Positions 13,256 to 22,867 of a stretch of DNA of 64,000 bases are shown in pieces; positions within the stretch are counted from its first letter, which is position 1; each line of letters opens with the position of its first letter. The notes under the pieces are model-generated. The model was not told the DNA's origin. It saw only the letters and a program-made list of their open reading frames with translations, and searched no databases. A program made the position numbers and the translations under genes. This DNA is from Pelethousia sp034933245 (GTDB taxonomy: Bacteria > Bacillota > Clostridia > Christensenellales > CAG-138): NCBI GenBank assembly GCA_034933245.1, contig JAYFNX010000013.1, positions 62,001 through 126,000 of the forward strand. Direction: 5' to 3'.

Positions 13256-15814
13256 TTATGCGCCCTCGCTTTCAACCGATAAAGTTTGAATAAATATATC
13301 GGTAATATGCGGATCAAACTGGCCGCCGGCATTTACTTTCAGCTCCTGAATTGCAGCCTCTCTGGGGATAGCTCTCCTGTAAACCCTATCGTTTGTCATG
13401 GCGTCAAAAGCATCGGTAATGGAAAGAATGCGGCATAGAAGGGGGATCTCCGCTTCCTTGATCCCACGAGGATAACCCTGTCCGTCCCATCGCTCATGAT
13501 GGGAGAGAATAGAATCCGCGACCATAGCCAATTCGGGTGTCGCCTGGGCAATTCGATAGCCGATTTCGGTATGCCGCTTGATTTCCTTCCACTCTGTAAG
13601 TGTAAGGGGCCCCGGCTTTTGTAGAATAGCCATATTGATATTAACCTTCCCGATATCGTGCAGGCTTGCGAGAAGCGCTAGGGCGTCCAGTTCCTTTGGG
13701 GAAAGGTGAAGTTTTTCTCCGATGCGGCAACAGTGCTTCTTCATTCGCCTGGAATGCCCCTCCATTTCTTCGCTTTTTTCATGGAGTGCTGTGAGGAGCG
13801 CACTGATGATCGTGTCACGGTAGATTTTCCCTTCCAGTACCTTGCGGTGATACATTTGCTCTTCCGCCTGCAGCATAACCGCCCGCACGCTTTGCTCCAT
13901 AGTTTCCTTTATGGCGCAGCCAAAGGACATGCTCATGCGCAAACTGCTCTGCTCAATATTGATGAAGTCATCCCGCATTTTTTGAAGGATGTTTTCCGCA
14001 GTTGCGAGGCTTGTGCCGGGCATGAGAATCACGACTTCGTCGCCGCCCCAGCGAGCGATCAAGTCGGTCTTTTGACAGTGCTTCGTCAAGGATATGGCCA
14101 TTTGCCTAAGGAGCGCATCCCCCGCCGCATGACCAAAAACATCATTGGTAATTTTTAGCCCGTTCACATCTCCCATCACAATACAAAGGGGCAAGCTTTC
14201 TTCCGTATCCAGGCGTTTCATGGCTTCTTCCATATAATGCCTGTTAAAAAGCCCTGTCAATTGGTCATGGTAGCTTAAAAAACGAATTTTATCATTTTGC
14301 GTTTTCTCATTGCTTACATCACGAAAAACCATAACGACCCCAAGAATCTGCCCGTCCTCGGCCCGAATAGGAGCGGCGCTATCCGCAATGGGAATGGCCC
14401 GCTTGTGGCGGTTTATCAAATTTGTATGGTTGGCAAGTTCTATAATTTGCCCGGTTTCAAGCACTTTTTGAACGGGATTCTCCACAGGATGCCCGGTTGC
14501 TTCATTTTGCAGAAGAAAGATATCGGTGAAGGGCTTCCCGCATGCTTCGGAGCTTTCCCATCCGGTTATATTCTGGGCTGCGATATTAAGGCTGGTGATA
14601 GCGCCGGTGTTGTCCGTCGTAACAACGCCGTCACCGATGGACCGCAGGGTGGTTCGCAGCACCTCCATTTCCTGAAAGAGCGCATTCCGATATGCTTCCC
14701 GGTCCGTAACTTCAAAAAGGATGGAATAAAGCAAGTTGCATCTGCCATCGGGAATGAGGCATGAATAATCATCCATCAAGCGAATGTCGCCGTTCTTTAA
14801 TCGGTATGGAAGAACGTGACGGTTTGCAATCTCGGCCTGAGGAGATAAATAGAGCGTTTCGAATTCTTCCGGCAGCGTGGTATTTATGTTTTCCAGAAGG
14901 AGTTGTTGCATCTCTGTTCTGGAATACCCGTAAAAAGCACAGGCCGCAGGGTTTGCATCAAGAATTCGCCAAGAGCAAGGGTCGATAATCAACATCATGG
15001 CGGAATGCCGCTCAAACATGGACTGTAGTCGCCGGGTAAGCGATGCATTTTCATTCTGTACCTGCTTAATAGCGGTAACATCTTTGCTGGAAGAGAGCAG
15101 ATAATCGATTCCATTCAAGCCAAATATGGGGGTTATCTCCGTGTGCCAGATTCGTTTTCCAGATGGAAAATCATAAGATTGCTCATAGGAGACCGGATTC
15201 CCGGTCCGAATACACGTTTCATAATATTGGGTAAGCTTCTCGCCAAGTTCCTTCCCAAGCAACTCCGAAGGCGCCATATTTTGAAGATCGGAAACCCCCG
15301 TGATCTTCTTATGCAACGAATTGTTCAAAAAATAACGAAACTCGCCTTTGCTATGCCGCACAAGCAGCATGGCATCGTGCGTCCGGTTGAATATACGCGC
15401 CAAGGCTTCCATGGCAGGATCATATTCTAACGCTTGCTCGGATGCTGGAGCCGGGGAAACTGGCTCCCGAAACACAACGCTAAGAATCTCTTGATCCAAG
15501 GGAACGCTTGTAATCGTATAGAACCGCCCGGCCGGATTTATCCATTGGGTGGTTTCGTCCGTTTTTCCAGTACGGATTACCGTTTCAAAATACGAGATCC
15601 AATTAAAAGCAACGCCCGATTTGAGGCTAAGAATATCGACAACACTCTTTCCGATAATGCAGGAGGAGGGCAGATTCATGATTTTTTCAAACCCTGTGTT
15701 TACATCTAAAAAAACACAATTTGGGGCCGCGCCTGGCTTGCCTTGGATCAAACGCAAATACCCAAAGCCAACCGGAGGGGAACCGCATAGTGCTTGGTTA
15801 AAAATTCGTTCCAT
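13256..15814 (-). CDS. PAS-GGDEF-HD-GYP signalling protein
   Basis: The 852-residue cytoplasmic protein contains four PAS-like modules (about 5-110, 130-250, 255-375 and 380-500, the last with GDGVVTTDNTGAITSLN), a GGDEF domain (about 515-675) and an HD-GYP domain (about 685-840). The HD-GYP has all key motifs: HDIGK at 719-723, HHERWDGQGYP ending at 782. The GGDEF signature reads GGDEV (590-594), a change at the last position that may weaken cyclase activity. HD-GYP domains hydrolyse cyclic di-GMP, so a net phosphodiesterase sensor is likely. AGGAGG sits seven bases before the ATG. No membrane segment is seen, so signals would be internal or redox/ligand based. Confidence 0.92.
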   Translation of the reverse strand: MERIFNQALCGSPPVGFGYLRLIQGKPGAAPNCVFLDVNTGFEKIMNLPSSCIIGKSVVDILSLKSGVAFNWISYFETVIRTGKTDETTQWINPAGRFYTITSVPLDQEILSVVFREPVSPAPASEQALEYDPAMEALARIFNRTHDAMLLVRHSKGEFRYFLNNSLHKKITGVSDLQNMAPSELLGKELGEKLTQYYETCIRTGNPVSYEQSYDFPSGKRIWHTEITPIFGLNGIDYLLSSSKDVTAIKQVQNENASLTRRLQSMFERHSAMMLIIDPCSWRILDANPAACAFYGYSRTEMQQLLLENINTTLPEEFETLYLSPQAEIANRHVLPYRLKNGDIRLMDDYSCLIPDGRCNLLYSILFEVTDREAYRNALFQEMEVLRTTLRSIGDGVVTTDNTGAITSLNIAAQNITGWESSEACGKPFTDIFLLQNEATGHPVENPVQKVLETGQIIELANHTNLINRHKRAIPIADSAAPIRAEDGQILGVVMVFRDVSNEKTQNDKIRFLSYHDQLTGLFNRHYMEEAMKRLDTEESLPLCIVMGDVNGLKITNDVFGHAAGDALLRQMAISLTKHCQKTDLIARWGGDEVVILMPGTSLATAENILQKMRDDFINIEQSSLRMSMSFGCAIKETMEQSVRAVMLQAEEQMYHRKVLEGKIYRDTIISALLTALHEKSEEMEGHSRRMKKHCCRIGEKLHLSPKELDALALLASLHDIGKVNINMAILQKPGPLTLTEWKEIKRHTEIGYRIAQATPELAMVADSILSHHERWDGQGYPRGIKEAEIPLLCRILSITDAFDAMTNDRVYRRAIPREAAIQELKVNAGGQFDPHITDIFIQTLSVESEGA

Positions 15815-16560
15815 GTTTCAGCCTCCTTCCGTGATTTTGAGAAAACGTCCAGCGCTTCTGTGAAACATAATATAGAGCACCCACGAACCGTAGCTGGATC
15901 ACAAAACAAAAGGGGAGGGTTCTTTTCCTTAAATAATCTATATGGCTCCCGCTTACCACAAAAAGGTAGCAAGCACCATACGTAAAAAACACGGCTTATG
16001 GGATTTTGTACGACAACCTCGCGCATGTTGAAACGGCTATTTGCTCGTATAATAATAGATCATTACATATCTGACGAAAAACGTCAATAGCGCCGTATAA
16101 ATCGCTGATTTTTTGGCCGATGCAGGAAGGAAAGGGCGATGCTAGCTCCGCAAAAACCAAATCATCACTATGCTGCTTCCATCTGCGTACGAGCAAGGCA
16201 AATCTATATGTATGATTGACGGCATGATTCACCGCTTGATTTAGAAAAAACCATTTTATAGATATAAGTGTTCATATAAAGAAAGGATCCTATTTTTTGC
16301 CTGCATGAACGATAAGTTGTATAGCCTGCCATATCCAACCGGTAGGATTTTCTATTGCTGCATATAAGTTTGATTATGTGAGGAAAGGGAACGGGTACTT
16401 TGTAAGGAACAAAGTCGGCATTTTTGAAAGGACATCTGCGGCTGGTTTGAAAATTCATGCAAACTCACACACGGAACGCTTAAGAGGCGTCTCCTCCGGA
16501 AAGTTTGTCCATCGACGAGAAAAGGATGGATATTTGATCGGGATGTGGTAAACTATAAAC
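15815..16560. other. Intergenic region without a supported gene
   Basis: Between the two divergent genes there are several open frames under 95 codons, none with a ribosome site, family signature or coding-like composition. Promoters for both genes are expected here, but no consensus pair stands out. Confidence 0.5.
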
Positions 16561-17523
16561 ATGCATCATATCGTATTCGACATGGAATGGAACCAGGCGG
16601 TCATCAAGGAGAAAATTATCCAGTCGCCCGTCTTCCTTCACGGGGAGATTGTGCAGATAGGGGCCATTAAACTCAATGAGAACTTTTGCTTGGTCGATGA
16701 ATTTAAGCTAGATATTCGTCCGGCCTATTACACCCGTATGAATAGCAGGGTGCGGCGCCTAACGGGCATCAGCAATCAAATGCTTAAACAAGGCCTCCCT
16801 TTTCCGGTGGCCTTGGAACAGTTTAAAGCCTGGTGCGGGGTAGAGGGCCCTTTCAGTTTCATCACCTGGGGAACGGATGATATGCCGATTTTGCGGGAAA
16901 ACCTCCAGCTTTATGAGTTGGATTTGAATTGGCTACCTTTCTGCTATGACCTGCAGCGCATTTATGATGCGCAAATTGCGAAGGGAAATCGCCAGTGGTC
17001 TCTTTCTACGGCTCTGGAAAAGCTGGAGCTCTCGCCTATTGGCCAAGCCCATGATGCATTAAACGATGCCCGCAATACCGCGCAGGTTTGCGGTGCCCTC
17101 AATATGCACCAGGGAATCGCCGAGTATGCGGCTCCCGTTCGGCATGAAAAGCGCCGGCACCGGGAGCAGCAGCAAATTTACCCAGGCTATACGGCCCGGA
17201 GCGAAGCCTTTGAAGATAGCAAGGCTCGGCGCTTTTATTGTCCGGCCTGCGGGCGGCGGCTGCGTTTCGGCAACTGGTCGGCCAGGGGCGGCGGCCGCTT
17301 TGTGACCACTGCCGTTTGTGCGCAGCATGGGGAATATTTTGCGAAACTTCGAATTAAGCAGGTTCCGGATGGAACCTTTACCCTCATTCGTACGCTCAGA
17401 ACCATGGATGAGGAGGCTAGATCACAATTGGAGAAGCAATCATCCCACCGCAAGCACAGATGCCGGAGCAAGCCGTACCCAGCTTCGGCACAGGCGGAGC
17501 AAACGCTAAAAAAACCGCTTTAG
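16561..17523 (+). CDS. 3'-5' exonuclease, DEDDh type, with C-terminal zinc ribbon
   Basis: The 320-residue protein starts MHHIVFDMEWNQ (exonuclease motif I, D and E), has WGTDDMPIL (motif II) and QAHDALNDARNTA (motif III, H...D), the pattern of KapD-like DEDDh exonucleases (about residues 1-185). Residues about 222-285 form a cysteine-bearing extension (YCPACGRRL...TTAVCAQHGEYF) likely to bind zinc and nucleic acid. The substrate is unknown. An in-frame TAA ten bases upstream forces the start to 16561, and there is no Shine-Dalgarno sequence; a possible -10 just upstream suggests a leaderless transcript. Confidence 0.85.
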   Translation: MHHIVFDMEWNQAVIKEKIIQSPVFLHGEIVQIGAIKLNENFCLVDEFKLDIRPAYYTRMNSRVRRLTGISNQMLKQGLPFPVALEQFKAWCGVEGPFSFITWGTDDMPILRENLQLYELDLNWLPFCYDLQRIYDAQIAKGNRQWSLSTALEKLELSPIGQAHDALNDARNTAQVCGALNMHQGIAEYAAPVRHEKRRHREQQQIYPGYTARSEAFEDSKARRFYCPACGRRLRFGNWSARGGGRFVTTAVCAQHGEYFAKLRIKQVPDGTFTLIRTLRTMDEEARSQLEKQSSHRKHRCRSKPYPASAQAEQTLKKPL

Positions 17524-17535
17524 AGCGGCTTTTTT
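17508..17535 (+). terminator. Terminator overlapping the exonuclease stop codon
   Basis: AAAAAACCGCTTTAGAGCGGCTTTTTT is a compact stem-loop with flanking A and T runs; the TAG stop lies in the loop. Confidence 0.85.
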
Positions 17536-17678
17536 AATAAATGCAAAGGCATTTTTGGCCCGGTATTGCACCCATAAGGCGGGGGGATTTCCCTTTGGCA
17601 CAGGCGGCGCGAGCGCAACCGGCATGGCGTGCTTTTTAAGGAGACAGCTGGTTCCAAGCTCTTATTTTTAAGCTGCCC

Positions 17679-18167
17679 TTATTGCGGACGGTATCGTTTG
17701 ACCAACTCCTCGGTCCATTCATAGGTAGGGGATTCCACCACGGTAATCACCCCTGGCGCGCCCTCGTATTCCGGGAAAAGGTAAATGGTGGGGCCGCTGC
17801 GAATGCGACCGGGCTGCAACTGTATATAGAAAAGGGCATATGGAATATAGCCTTCCCGAAAAACAAGAAGCGTACATTCGCCATAAGGCTGGGGAAGGAG
17901 ACGGTTCTGCTCCCGATGGCGCTGAATCGGTAGGCTGAACACTTGCGCGCGCCCCATTTCATTTGTGGTGGCCTGTATACCGGAATCCGGAAAGACCAGC
18001 ATGGCGTTTTGCAGCGGCTCCAAGCTATATGCATCCACCACCAAAACGTCCATATGCCCATATTGCTTTCCAGCAAAAGCGGAATATAGCATGAGGCCAA
18101 GGAGAATAAGACCGGTCGCGATGATAAGGGCGGGAAGCAGGCGATGTTTGCGGCAATCCATATGCAT
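17679..18167 (-). CDS. Membrane-anchored carboxypeptidase-regulatory-like domain protein
   Basis: The start at 18167 (MHMDCRKHR) has GAGGTGG upstream and gives 162 residues; the longer open frame upstream overlaps pgi and is not coding-like. One N-terminal membrane helix (LLPALIIATGLILLGLMLYSAF) is followed by an extracellular beta-rich region: MDVLVVDAYSLEPLQNAMLVFPDSGIQATTNEMGRAQVF is the pattern of the CarboxypepD regulatory / prealbumin-like fold. The tail mentions no catalytic motif. Function is unknown; a cell-surface role is likely. It is divergent from pgi. Confidence 0.7.
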   Translation of the reverse strand: MHMDCRKHRLLPALIIATGLILLGLMLYSAFAGKQYGHMDVLVVDAYSLEPLQNAMLVFPDSGIQATTNEMGRAQVFSLPIQRHREQNRLLPQPYGECTLLVFREGYIPYALFYIQLQPGRIRSGPTIYLFPEYEGAPGVITVVESPTYEWTEELVKRYRPQ

Positions 18168-18278
18168 AGGGCCACCTCGAAAGGGTTTCATACAATAAAC
18201 TATGCCAAAGGAGACAGGATATGTGGTATACTTACAATATCTACAGGCCAAATTTTGCGGGGAGGATATCCTTAAATT

Positions 18279-19706
18279 ATGAAGCGGTATGAAGATCGGG
18301 CGTGGCGCAATTCCATGCGGATTCAGGTGGATTATAACAACATGCTCCAATCTCACGTAGGCAAAGGCGGGATTGACCCCGCGGAGCTTGCGGCGCACGC
18401 CCCGCAATATGCGGCGGCTGCGGAAGCCATGGATGCAAAGCGCGCCGCCTGGATGAAGTGGCGTAACCTGCCCCACAATCAGGATGGGGTGGTTGCACAA
18501 TTGCTGGAGGCCGCGAACTATGTGCGGGGAAATTTTGATACCTTCGTGGTCCTGGGAATAGGCGGCAGCGCATTGGGACCCATTGCCGTGCAACAGGCCT
18601 TGTCCCATCTGCGCTATAACGACCTTCCAGCTGCAAAGCGGGGCGGCCCCAAGCTCTATGTGGAAGATAATGTGGACCCGGAGCGCATGGCCTCCCTCTT
18701 TGACGTAATCGATATAAAACGGACTTGCTTCAACATCATCACTAAGTCCGGAAGCACATCCGAAACCATGGCCCAGCTCTTGCTTTTCACCGATGCCTTG
18801 CGCAAGGAAACCGGAGCGGATTGGCCCAATCATGTGATTGCCACGACCGATGAGAATAAGGGAAACCTTATCAAAATCGCCAAAGAAAACAACCTGCGCA
18901 CCTTCTTCGTACCCGATGGCGTGGGTGGCCGCTTTAGCGAGCTTTGCCCCGTGGGCCTTTTGACTGCGGCTGTCTGCGGCATCGATATCGAGGAGCTTTT
19001 AGCGGGAGCCGCCTACATGGACGGCCTGTGTTGCGAGCACGATGTCCATAAAAACCCCGCCTTCATGCTTGCTGCTCTGGAGGTTTTGGCCATGGAGCGT
19101 GGCTGCAACATCGGCGTGCTGATGCCCTATGCGGATTCCCTTAAATATATGGCCGATTGGTATGCCCAGCTCTGGGCCGAATCCCTTGGCAAAAACAAGG
19201 ATTTGCAAGGTAAGCCCGTGCACACGGGGCAAACGCCCGTGAAGGCCTTGGGCGTGACGGATCAGCACTCCCAGGTGCAGCTCTATACCGAAGGCCCCTT
19301 CGATAAAGTAATTACCTTCTTGGCCGTGGATGCTTACCGGACCGAGGTTGCCATTCCCCATGCTTTTGACGGCATTGCGGATGTGGCCTTTCTCAGCGGA
19401 CACACCTTTAACGAACTCATCGCGTGCGAGCAACGGGCCACGGAATATGCCGTTACCAAGAGCGGTCATATGAACAAGACCATCCGCCTGCCCCAGGTGA
19501 ACCCTTTTACCATCGGCCAACTTTTGTATATGCTTGAAGTGCAAACAGCCTTTGCCGGAGAGCTTTTGAACATTGACGCTTTTGATCAGCCCGGGGTGGA
19601 GGAAGGGAAGAACGCTACTTATGCCCTGCTGGGAAAGCCCGGATACGAGGCGAAAAGGCAGGAGCTGGATATGGCGCCGGCCAAGGAAGCGCGGTATTGC
19701 ATTTAA
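18279..19706 (+). CDS. pgi: Glucose-6-phosphate isomerase
   Basis: The 475-residue protein contains the SIS-domain signatures LGIGGSALGP, FNIITKSGSTSETMAQ and VGGRFSELCPVG, the QWxAES-like segment YAQLWAESLGK, and the C-terminal region with EQ...VTKSGHMNK. It interconverts glucose-6-phosphate and fructose-6-phosphate in glycolysis. GGGGAGG lies 13 bases before the first ATG, slightly long; a start at 18315 (MRIQVDYNN) matches the family N-terminus but has a poorer ribosome site. It is a single-gene transcript, divergent from the membrane protein gene. Confidence 0.95.
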   Translation: MKRYEDRAWRNSMRIQVDYNNMLQSHVGKGGIDPAELAAHAPQYAAAAEAMDAKRAAWMKWRNLPHNQDGVVAQLLEAANYVRGNFDTFVVLGIGGSALGPIAVQQALSHLRYNDLPAAKRGGPKLYVEDNVDPERMASLFDVIDIKRTCFNIITKSGSTSETMAQLLLFTDALRKETGADWPNHVIATTDENKGNLIKIAKENNLRTFFVPDGVGGRFSELCPVGLLTAAVCGIDIEELLAGAAYMDGLCCEHDVHKNPAFMLAALEVLAMERGCNIGVLMPYADSLKYMADWYAQLWAESLGKNKDLQGKPVHTGQTPVKALGVTDQHSQVQLYTEGPFDKVITFLAVDAYRTEVAIPHAFDGIADVAFLSGHTFNELIACEQRATEYAVTKSGHMNKTIRLPQVNPFTIGQLLYMLEVQTAFAGELLNIDAFDQPGVEEGKNATYALLGKPGYEAKRQELDMAPAKEARYCI

Positions 19707-19750
19707 GGCAAAATGAAAACCGCGAAAAATGATGAAACTGTAAATTAAAA

Positions 19751-19784
19751 GGCAAAACGGCTGACAAGCGGGCCGTTTTGCATT
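19751..19784 (+). terminator. Hairpin downstream of pgi
   Basis: GGCAAAACGGC...GCCGTTTTGC is a strong stem, though the following T-run is weak. It lies immediately before the ribosome site of the lipoprotein gene. Confidence 0.45.
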
Positions 19785-19814
19785 ATCATGGCTTTATTAC
19801 TATGGAGGTGGAGT

Positions 19815-20939
19815 GTGAAAAGACGCATCCTGGCCCTTTTGCTCTTTGGAGCCTTTCTGCTTTGCGCCTGCGCGAAGCCATCCGGCGGGTCTGAACCAGG
19901 CTCCCTGGAGGAGGCCACGGCATCCGCTGCGTCCGAGTCCGCGGATGGCGGCTTGGGTGACCTGCTTGGCTTTGTCATTGAGGACGATGGACAGATGTCC
20001 ACCTATATGATGATGCATGGCTTTTTGCGAACGGCCGAGAATCTGGGCCATCCCGCCAAGCTTTACAGGGCGGCGGATGGGGCGCAGGCGAAAGCTGCCG
20101 TTGAACAAGCCATGGCGGAGGGGTGCGGGGCCCTGCTTGTGGCAAATCCGCACGGCGCAAACGATGAGGCCGTCAAAGCCGCTGTTGCGGCGGGCTTATA
20201 TACGGCCGTGCCCTACGATGCCTGCACCGTGGAAGGCCTTAGCGCCAACGTGGTGGCGGATAACACGGATTATATGGAAGAGCTTTCCCGGGGGATTGCC
20301 GAGCGCATGACGGAACGCAGCCTGAAATCGGGACGTATTCTGGTTTACGGCAAGGGGACGGCGGACACGTATGGCAAGATTCAGACGGCCATTGCGCAGT
20401 ATTATCCCCAATATCAGGTGGTAAGCCTGGAACGGACGGGGGAGGGGCAGGCCGCCATCGACGAGCTGACGGAATACCTCCTCTATAATCGGGATATTAA
20501 AGGACTGTATGCCGTGGATACGGCTTCCGCACCTTTGGCGGTGCAGGCCCGGAATAAAGCCGTAAGCCGCTTTCGGGCGGAAGGCACGCCTTCTCCCAGC
20601 CCTGCTCTCGCCCTGCCCGCAGGGCAGACGCCATTGCCAACGCCGAATCCTGCCTTGCTTACGCAAATCTCCATTACGATTTTTGGATGCGGCCTGAGCG
20701 ATGAAAACCTAAAGCTCTTTAACGACAACGATATTTACGGCCTTTGCATCGAGCCCTATTATGAAGCGGCGGCCAATGCCACCATGCAGTTGGATAAACT
20801 CCTGCTGGGAGAGGAGGCGGAACAGGCGATGCGTGTGAACCGGCCCATTGTTTACGCGGCCACTATCGATAAATATCTGGCCACCTATGAGCAGGTGCGG
20901 GAGCTCTTTGGGTTGGATTCCGCGAACGCGCAAGCCTAG
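19815..20939 (+). CDS. Type I periplasmic-binding-protein-like lipoprotein
   Basis: The GTG at 19815 follows GGAGGTG and yields 374 residues with a lipoprotein signal (KRRILALLLFGAFLLCAC, lipid-modified Cys at the end). The mature part has the sugar-binding-protein fold (FVIEDDGQMSTYMMMHGFLRTAENLG, GCGALLVANPHG, SGRILVYGKG, IKGLYAVDTASA), as in ribose/galactose-type binding proteins. A Pro/Ser-rich insert (GTPSPSPALALPAGQTPLP) interrupts the second lobe. No permease or ATPase gene is nearby; instead it is four bases upstream of rodA. It may act as a ligand sensor or scaffold for wall growth rather than transport, which is inference. Confidence 0.75.
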   Translation: MKRRILALLLFGAFLLCACAKPSGGSEPGSLEEATASAASESADGGLGDLLGFVIEDDGQMSTYMMMHGFLRTAENLGHPAKLYRAADGAQAKAAVEQAMAEGCGALLVANPHGANDEAVKAAVAAGLYTAVPYDACTVEGLSANVVADNTDYMEELSRGIAERMTERSLKSGRILVYGKGTADTYGKIQTAIAQYYPQYQVVSLERTGEGQAAIDELTEYLLYNRDIKGLYAVDTASAPLAVQARNKAVSRFRAEGTPSPSPALALPAGQTPLPTPNPALLTQISITIFGCGLSDENLKLFNDNDIYGLCIEPYYEAAANATMQLDKLLLGEEAEQAMRVNRPIVYAATIDKYLATYEQVRELFGLDSANAQA

Positions 20940-20942
20940 CCT

Positions 20943-22094
20943 ATGTTTGATAAGGATTTTTTAAAACAGATCGATTGGTTTACCATCCTTGTGGTCTTGC
21001 TCTTGGTAACCATCGGCCTCGTTAGCATTGCAAGCATCACGGCTGATCCTTTCAGCGGGGATGAAGCCGGCCTTTCCGACTATCTGCAAAAGCTAAACCT
21101 GTATTACGTGAAGAAACAGGCGGTCAACTTTCTGGTGGGCTTGGCGGCTTTCCTGATTGTGGTGGCTGTGGATTACAAGATATATAAATTCGTTGTAAAA
21201 TACGCTTATTTTGCCATTGTGGCCCTTTTGCTGGTGCTCTTTGCAACCACAAAGGTACGCGGCATCCAAGGCTGGTTTAAGCTGGATTTTATCGATCGGG
21301 CTCTTCAGCCGGGCGAACTATGCAAGATCGCCATCATCGTGGCGGTTTCTCAGATTGTTGCCGGTTCTATGGACAAATACGGAAAGCTCACGGGCTTTAA
21401 AACCATAGCCTATGCGGTGTTGATCTGTGGGGCCCCCGCCATCCTGGTTATGCTTCAGCCGGACTTTGGAACGGCCTTCGTCTATATCTGCATTATGGTC
21501 TTTATCTTCTTTATCGGACGCATTTCCTGGGGCTACATCGCTACGGCGGCAGGAACCCTGGCCATTGGCGCACCTTTGGCTTATCGGTTTGTGCTTAGCC
21601 CGGAACAGCGAAAGCGCATCGATGTTTTCCTAAACCCGGAGCTGGATCTGACCAACTATGGTTACAACGTATCCCAATCAAAAATCGCCATCGGTTCAGG
21701 TCAGCTTTATGGGAAAGGCTTTTTCTCCGAAGGAACCTTGGCGCAGCTCCGCTTTGTGCCGGAGCGGCATACGGATTTTGTCTTTGCCGGTATTGTGGAA
21801 GGCTTGGGTTTCATAGGAGGTACGGTTATCATCGTCCTGTATTTCCTTCTGGTTTTCAGGTGGTTATATATTGCCATGGCCACAAAGGACAACTTCGCCA
21901 GTTGCCTGGTGGTCGGGGTATCCGGCATGCTCACGGCCCACGTGTATGAAAACATCGGTATGACCATCGGCCTCATGCCCGTCACAGGGATTCCACTGCC
22001 CTTCATCAGCTACGGGGGCAGCAATCTGCTTACCAACATGATCGGCGTGGGTATCGTTGTGAACGTTTGGATGCGAAGGCCCAGGAAGCATTAA
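20943..22094 (+). CDS. rodA: RodA, peptidoglycan glycosyltransferase of the SEDS family
   Basis: The 383-residue protein has about ten membrane helices and SEDS signatures: LQPGELCKIAII, MLQPDFGTAFVYICI, ERHTDFVFAGIVEGLGFIGG and GIPLPFISYGGSNLLTNMIGVGIV. The sequence context (VTIGLVSIAS start, no cytoplasmic N-extension) favours RodA over FtsW. It polymerises lipid II during elongation. It follows the lipoprotein gene by three bases and is followed by a hairpin overlapping the ribosome site of the SpoIVFA-like gene. A second SEDS gene lies at 59019-60308. Confidence 0.9.
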   Translation: MFDKDFLKQIDWFTILVVLLLVTIGLVSIASITADPFSGDEAGLSDYLQKLNLYYVKKQAVNFLVGLAAFLIVVAVDYKIYKFVVKYAYFAIVALLLVLFATTKVRGIQGWFKLDFIDRALQPGELCKIAIIVAVSQIVAGSMDKYGKLTGFKTIAYAVLICGAPAILVMLQPDFGTAFVYICIMVFIFFIGRISWGYIATAAGTLAIGAPLAYRFVLSPEQRKRIDVFLNPELDLTNYGYNVSQSKIAIGSGQLYGKGFFSEGTLAQLRFVPERHTDFVFAGIVEGLGFIGGTVIIVLYFLLVFRWLYIAMATKDNFASCLVVGVSGMLTAHVYENIGMTIGLMPVTGIPLPFISYGGSNLLTNMIGVGIVVNVWMRRPRKH

Positions 22095-22100
22095 ACCAAT

Positions 22101-22141
22101 CCCCCCGCACATATGCTTGAATGTGAGAAGGGGGGATTTTT
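22101..22141 (+). terminator. Hairpin after rodA that contains the next gene's ribosome site
   Basis: CCCCCC...GGGGGG followed by ATTTTT looks like a terminator. However, the 3' arm GAAGGGGGG is also the only Shine-Dalgarno candidate for the ATG at 22142, so it could control translation of the spoIVF pair instead of, or besides, termination. Confidence 0.55.
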
Positions 22142-22864
22142 ATGTCTATTGACCGGATGGAGCACACGGGTTTTACCTCCGGGGAGGTTCAGGGGCGCAT
22201 GCGGGTACCCCGTTATGTTGGAGGGGTCATCGGAAATTCGGCGCGCAAAGGCGCCAGACGGATGCGCCATACCGCCGTCTGGCCACGGGCGGGCGGAATT
22301 TTGGTAAAAGCGGGCCTGTGCGCGGCGGTGTGCGCAGGGGTGCTCTTTCTGCGGTGGGCTGAGTCGCAGGATAACGCCGTTATTCCCACGGTAAGTTTGC
22401 AGCAGGTTCTGGATGATATAGGGGTGGACCCCCAAGGAACCGATTTTGACGATACCTTGGGCAGGCTGCGCTTTGTGGAGTTGCCCAGCATCATTGAGGT
22501 GTTTTCCACAAGCGCAAAGCCGGATCTTGGGGTGGATTATGAGAGCGCAAACCTGGATGAGGAGAGCCTGCTGGCTACCTTTATCCTGGACCATGCGCAG
22601 CAGATCCATGTCCCCGCGGCCTGCAAGGTAAAAGAGGTGGGGGAAGATCCCTCGTTGGGAATCTATATACGGCTTTCTCTGACGGAAGCGGACAACGAGG
22701 TGGTCTATTACGGCCTTTCGGAAATCGTTGTGGAGGAAGGGCAGCAGCTTGCAACCAAGGATACGCTGGCCCAGGCGGAAGGCAGCTTCGTTTTGGCCGT
22801 ATATAGCGCGGGAAGGCCGGCGAACCCGCTGGCGTATTTCGGCTTGGACGAGGAGCGCGTATAA
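22142..22864 (+). CDS. SpoIVFA-like protein
   Basis: The 240-residue protein has a basic cytoplasmic N-terminus, one membrane helix (ILVKAGLCAAVCAGVLFLRWA, about residues 57-77) and an extracytoplasmic C-terminal domain with degenerate M23-like features (IHVPAACKVKEVGEDPSLGIYIRLSL...). Its position directly before a SpoIVFB-like protease is diagnostic. SpoIVFA holds SpoIVFB inactive in the mother-cell-facing forespore membrane until a signal arrives. Sequence similarity alone is weak; the call leans on topology and synteny. Confidence 0.65.
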   Translation: MSIDRMEHTGFTSGEVQGRMRVPRYVGGVIGNSARKGARRMRHTAVWPRAGGILVKAGLCAAVCAGVLFLRWAESQDNAVIPTVSLQQVLDDIGVDPQGTDFDDTLGRLRFVELPSIIEVFSTSAKPDLGVDYESANLDEESLLATFILDHAQQIHVPAACKVKEVGEDPSLGIYIRLSLTEADNEVVYYGLSEIVVEEGQQLATKDTLAQAEGSFVLAVYSAGRPANPLAYFGLDEERV

Positions 22865-22867
22865 GCT

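Noticed and set aside
17679..18833. 384-residue minus-strand frame including the membrane protein
   Set aside because: The first 220 codons are antisense to pgi; the start at 18167 has a ribosome site and a membrane helix directly after it.
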